In this document: positions 62,504 through 64,000 of the stretch, piece after piece
How positions within the stretch are numbered: the stretch's first letter is position 1
Layout of the letters: every line of letters starts with the position of its first letter
Source: Paraburkholderia ribeironis
GTDB taxonomy: Bacteria; Pseudomonadota; Gammaproteobacteria; Burkholderiales; Burkholderiaceae
Assembly: GCF_900019265.1 (NCBI RefSeq)
Contig: NZ_CYGX02000015.1
Coordinates: 62,150 to 126,149 of the forward strand
Direction of reading: 5' to 3'
Length of the DNA stretch: 64,000 nt
Made by a program: the position numbers and the translations under genes
The notes under the pieces: generated by a model
Told to the model about the DNA's origin: nothing
Databases searched by the model: none
Seen by the model: only the letters and a program-made list of their open reading frames with translations

Positions 62504-63371
62504 GACCGCCGTAATCCCGCTCGAACAGGTTCGCGCGGCGTTCCTCAAAGCCTGTGCACTCGACGTCGTCACCCCCAAACCCGGCAACGTCAGCGCGCAA
62601 AGCCCCGGGCACGGAATGAGCGCGGCGCAGTTCCTCGTCAGCGCGAACGCCGCCATCGACGCACTGTTCGCGAGCGGCGCGTCGGTCGGCCAGCGCATTC
62701 TCGATGCCGTCACCCGCACGCACGAGGCGGTCGGCTGCAACACGAATCTCGGCATCGTGCTGCTCGTCGCACCGCTCGCCGCGGCCCTGGAGGAAACCGG
62801 GCCAGCGCCCTCGGCGCAAGCCTGGCGCGACGCTGCCTCACGCGTGCTGGCGGGTCTCGATGTCGAGGACGCGTGCCTTGCCTACCGCGCCATCGCACTC
62901 GCCAGCCCAGGCGGTCTCGGCGACGCTCCCGAGCAATCGGTCCACGCGCCGCCGACGGTCGGCTTGCGCGACGCGATGCAGCTCGCGAGCGAGCGCGACA
63001 GCATCGCCCGCCAATACGCGAACGGCTTCCAGGACATCTTCGACACCGGTCTCGCGGCGTGTCGCGAAGCGCCGGCCGATGCACCCGAAATGGCGATGCT
63101 CAACGTGTTTCTCGCCTTTCTCGGCGGCTGGCCCGACTCTCACATTGTGCGCAAGCACGGCATGACGCTGGCGCAGAGTGTCACGCTTGCGGCACGCGAA
63201 CAGCACCTGCGATGGCAGCACATGCCGCTCCAGTTGCGACGCGCGCTGGCGACTCCCCGGCTCGATGCATGGGACGCCGAACTGAAGGCGCGCGGAATCA
63301 ATCCCGGCACCAGTGCGGATCTGGCGGTGGCCACGCTGTTCGTCGCCGGCTGTCTCGAAACCGGCCGCTGA
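62496..63371 (+). CDS. CitG/MdcB-like (triphosphoribosyl-dephospho-CoA synthase family) protein
   Basis: A protein of 291 residues. It has family blocks VVTPKPGNVSAQSPGHGMS, HEAVGCNTNLGIVLLVAPL and the C-terminal GINPGTSADLAVATLFVAGC. CitG makes the prosthetic group of citrate or malonate lyases, which are absent here. In tetrahydromethanopterin clusters a relative of this gene is usual and probably handles a phosphoribosyl step of that cofactor. The start overlaps the ATP-grasp gene by eight bases. Confidence 0.87.
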   Translation: MRETAVIPLEQVRAAFLKACALDVVTPKPGNVSAQSPGHGMSAAQFLVSANAAIDALFASGASVGQRILDAVTRTHEAVGCNTNLGIVLLVAPLAAALEETGPAPSAQAWRDAASRVLAGLDVEDACLAYRAIALASPGGLGDAPEQSVHAPPTVGLRDAMQLASERDSIARQYANGFQDIFDTGLAACREAPADAPEMAMLNVFLAFLGGWPDSHIVRKHGMTLAQSVTLAAREQHLRWQHMPLQLRRALATPRLDAWDAELKARGINPGTSADLAVATLFVAGCLETGR

Positions 63372-63517
63372 GCTCGCGCTTTACTACCCGCAGTGAGCAC
63401 TGGCACGGAACATGTTAGTTAGTACCGCCGTACATCAAAACGCCGCTACGCAATGCAGGTTCAGGACGACCGCAGGCGGCTCGTCAGCAGACCGTACCCA
63501 CTCATCGGAGGAACAGA

Positions 63518-64000
63518 ATGGCCAAGATCAACCGCGTCATGATCGGAGAGTCGCTCGTCGGCGACGGCAACGAGGTCGCGCACATCGACTTGCTGATCGG
63601 ACCGCGAGGTTCGGCCGCGGAAACCGCGTTCTGCAATGCGCTCACGAACAATAAGGATGGCTTCACATCTTTGCTGGCCGTCGTCGCGCCCAATCTACTC
63701 GCCAAGCCGAACACAATCCTGTTCAACAAGGTAACGATCAAAGGCGCAAAGCAGGCCGTCCAGATGTTCGGACCTGCCCAGCACGCGGTTGCTCTCGCGG
63801 TCGCCGACAGCGTTGAAGACGGCACCATCCCCAAGGAGGAGGCTGACGATCTGTTCCTGTGCGTCGGCGTCTTCATTCACTGGCAAGCGGAGGACGACAA
63901 GAAGATCCAGAGTTTCAACTACCAGGCGACGCGCGAGGCAATCAAACGCGCCGTCAATGGCGAACCGACTGCGGCGGAAGTGGTGGCGAAGAAGAGCAGT
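63518..64000 (+). CDS. fae: Formaldehyde-activating enzyme (3' end outside window)
   Basis: 161 codons of a protein usually near 170. It condenses formaldehyde with H4MPT to methylene-H4MPT, the entry step to MtdB and Mch. The catalytic histidine is in [14 protein letters not shown], and [22 protein letters not shown] and [18 protein letters not shown] follow. CGGAGGAAC precedes the ATG. The 146-base gap after the CitG-like gene probably carries a separate strong promoter, since Fae is made in large amounts in methylotrophs. The window ends before the stop. Confidence 0.97.
   Translation, partial: MAKINRVMIGESLVGDGNEVAHIDLLIGPRGSAAETAFCNALTNNKDGFTSLLAVVAPNLLAKPNTILFNKVTIKGAKQAVQMFGPAQHAVALAVADSVEDGTIPKEEADDLFLCVGVFIHWQAEDDKKIQSFNYQATREAIKRAVNGEPTAAEVVAKKSS

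Noticed and set aside
62496..63371. Citrate lyase or malonate decarboxylase operon
   Set aside because: Only the CitG-like gene is present; no lyase subunits are nearby and the context is tetrahydromethanopterin synthesis.

Overview
The window reads as a chromosomal segment of a high-GC beta-proteobacterium, most likely Paraburkholderia. The evidence is the style of the proteins (DAHP synthase, HU, a DedA-rhodanese fusion, mxa/xox genes, tetrahydromethanopterin genes), dense GC-rich third positions and strong GGAG-type ribosome binding sites. No phage, insertion sequence, CRISPR array, rRNA or tRNA was found.

Layout. 1-11,480 is ordinary chromosome: the 3' end of aroG, an HU gene, a secreted small protein, a membrane GGDEF-EAL protein, DUF899, a LysR regulator, an MFS transporter, an AhpD-like protein, a cupin and a DedA-rhodanese fusion. 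11,481-15,128 is a three-gene polyamine unit (puuD, puuA, spuC-like).

15,192-40,239 is a 25-kb catabolic island for quaternary amines and hydroxyproline. Its left half (minus strand) has a GbcA-like Rieske oxygenase, a LysR regulator, a betaine-type ABC transporter, glyA, an FAD amine oxidase, a DapA-family lyase, an aldehyde dehydrogenase and a GntR regulator. The centre (plus strand) has the probable Rieske reductase, a DddP-like M24 protein and a decayed fdhA fragment. The right half (minus strand) is a complete 4-hydroxyproline operon: polar amino acid ABC transporter, HypC-like deaminase, two proline racemase family proteins, an FAD D-hydroxyproline dehydrogenase, an aldehyde dehydrogenase and a GntR regulator. 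It starts at a palindromic operator and ends at a clear intrinsic terminator. Read together, the island would import a methylated (hydroxy)proline or similar betaine, strip the N-methyl groups as formaldehyde, and carry the amino acid to 2-oxoglutarate.

40,983-44,678 holds a DUF2891 protein and DNA polymerase II (polB). 44,739-55,964 (minus strand) is a lanthanide methanol dehydrogenase module: xoxF, xoxG, xoxJ, a secreted unknown, an AhpD-like protein, a LysR regulator and a complete mxaRSACKL operon, with no mxaF or mxaI in the window. 56,386-64,000 (plus strand) is the tetrahydromethanopterin formaldehyde oxidation cluster: pcd, an mptG-like gene, mtdB, an ATP-grasp gene, mch, a second ATP-grasp gene, a CitG-like gene and fae (cut by the window end). 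Formaldehyde made by XoxF, and possibly by the betaine demethylases, would be oxidised here.

Two patterns cross these regions. Short tandem repeats (6-13 bp units) occur seven times, several exactly at gene ends or starts. A short motif, ACTGTGTCA, occurs in three intergenic regions of the methanol and formaldehyde module.
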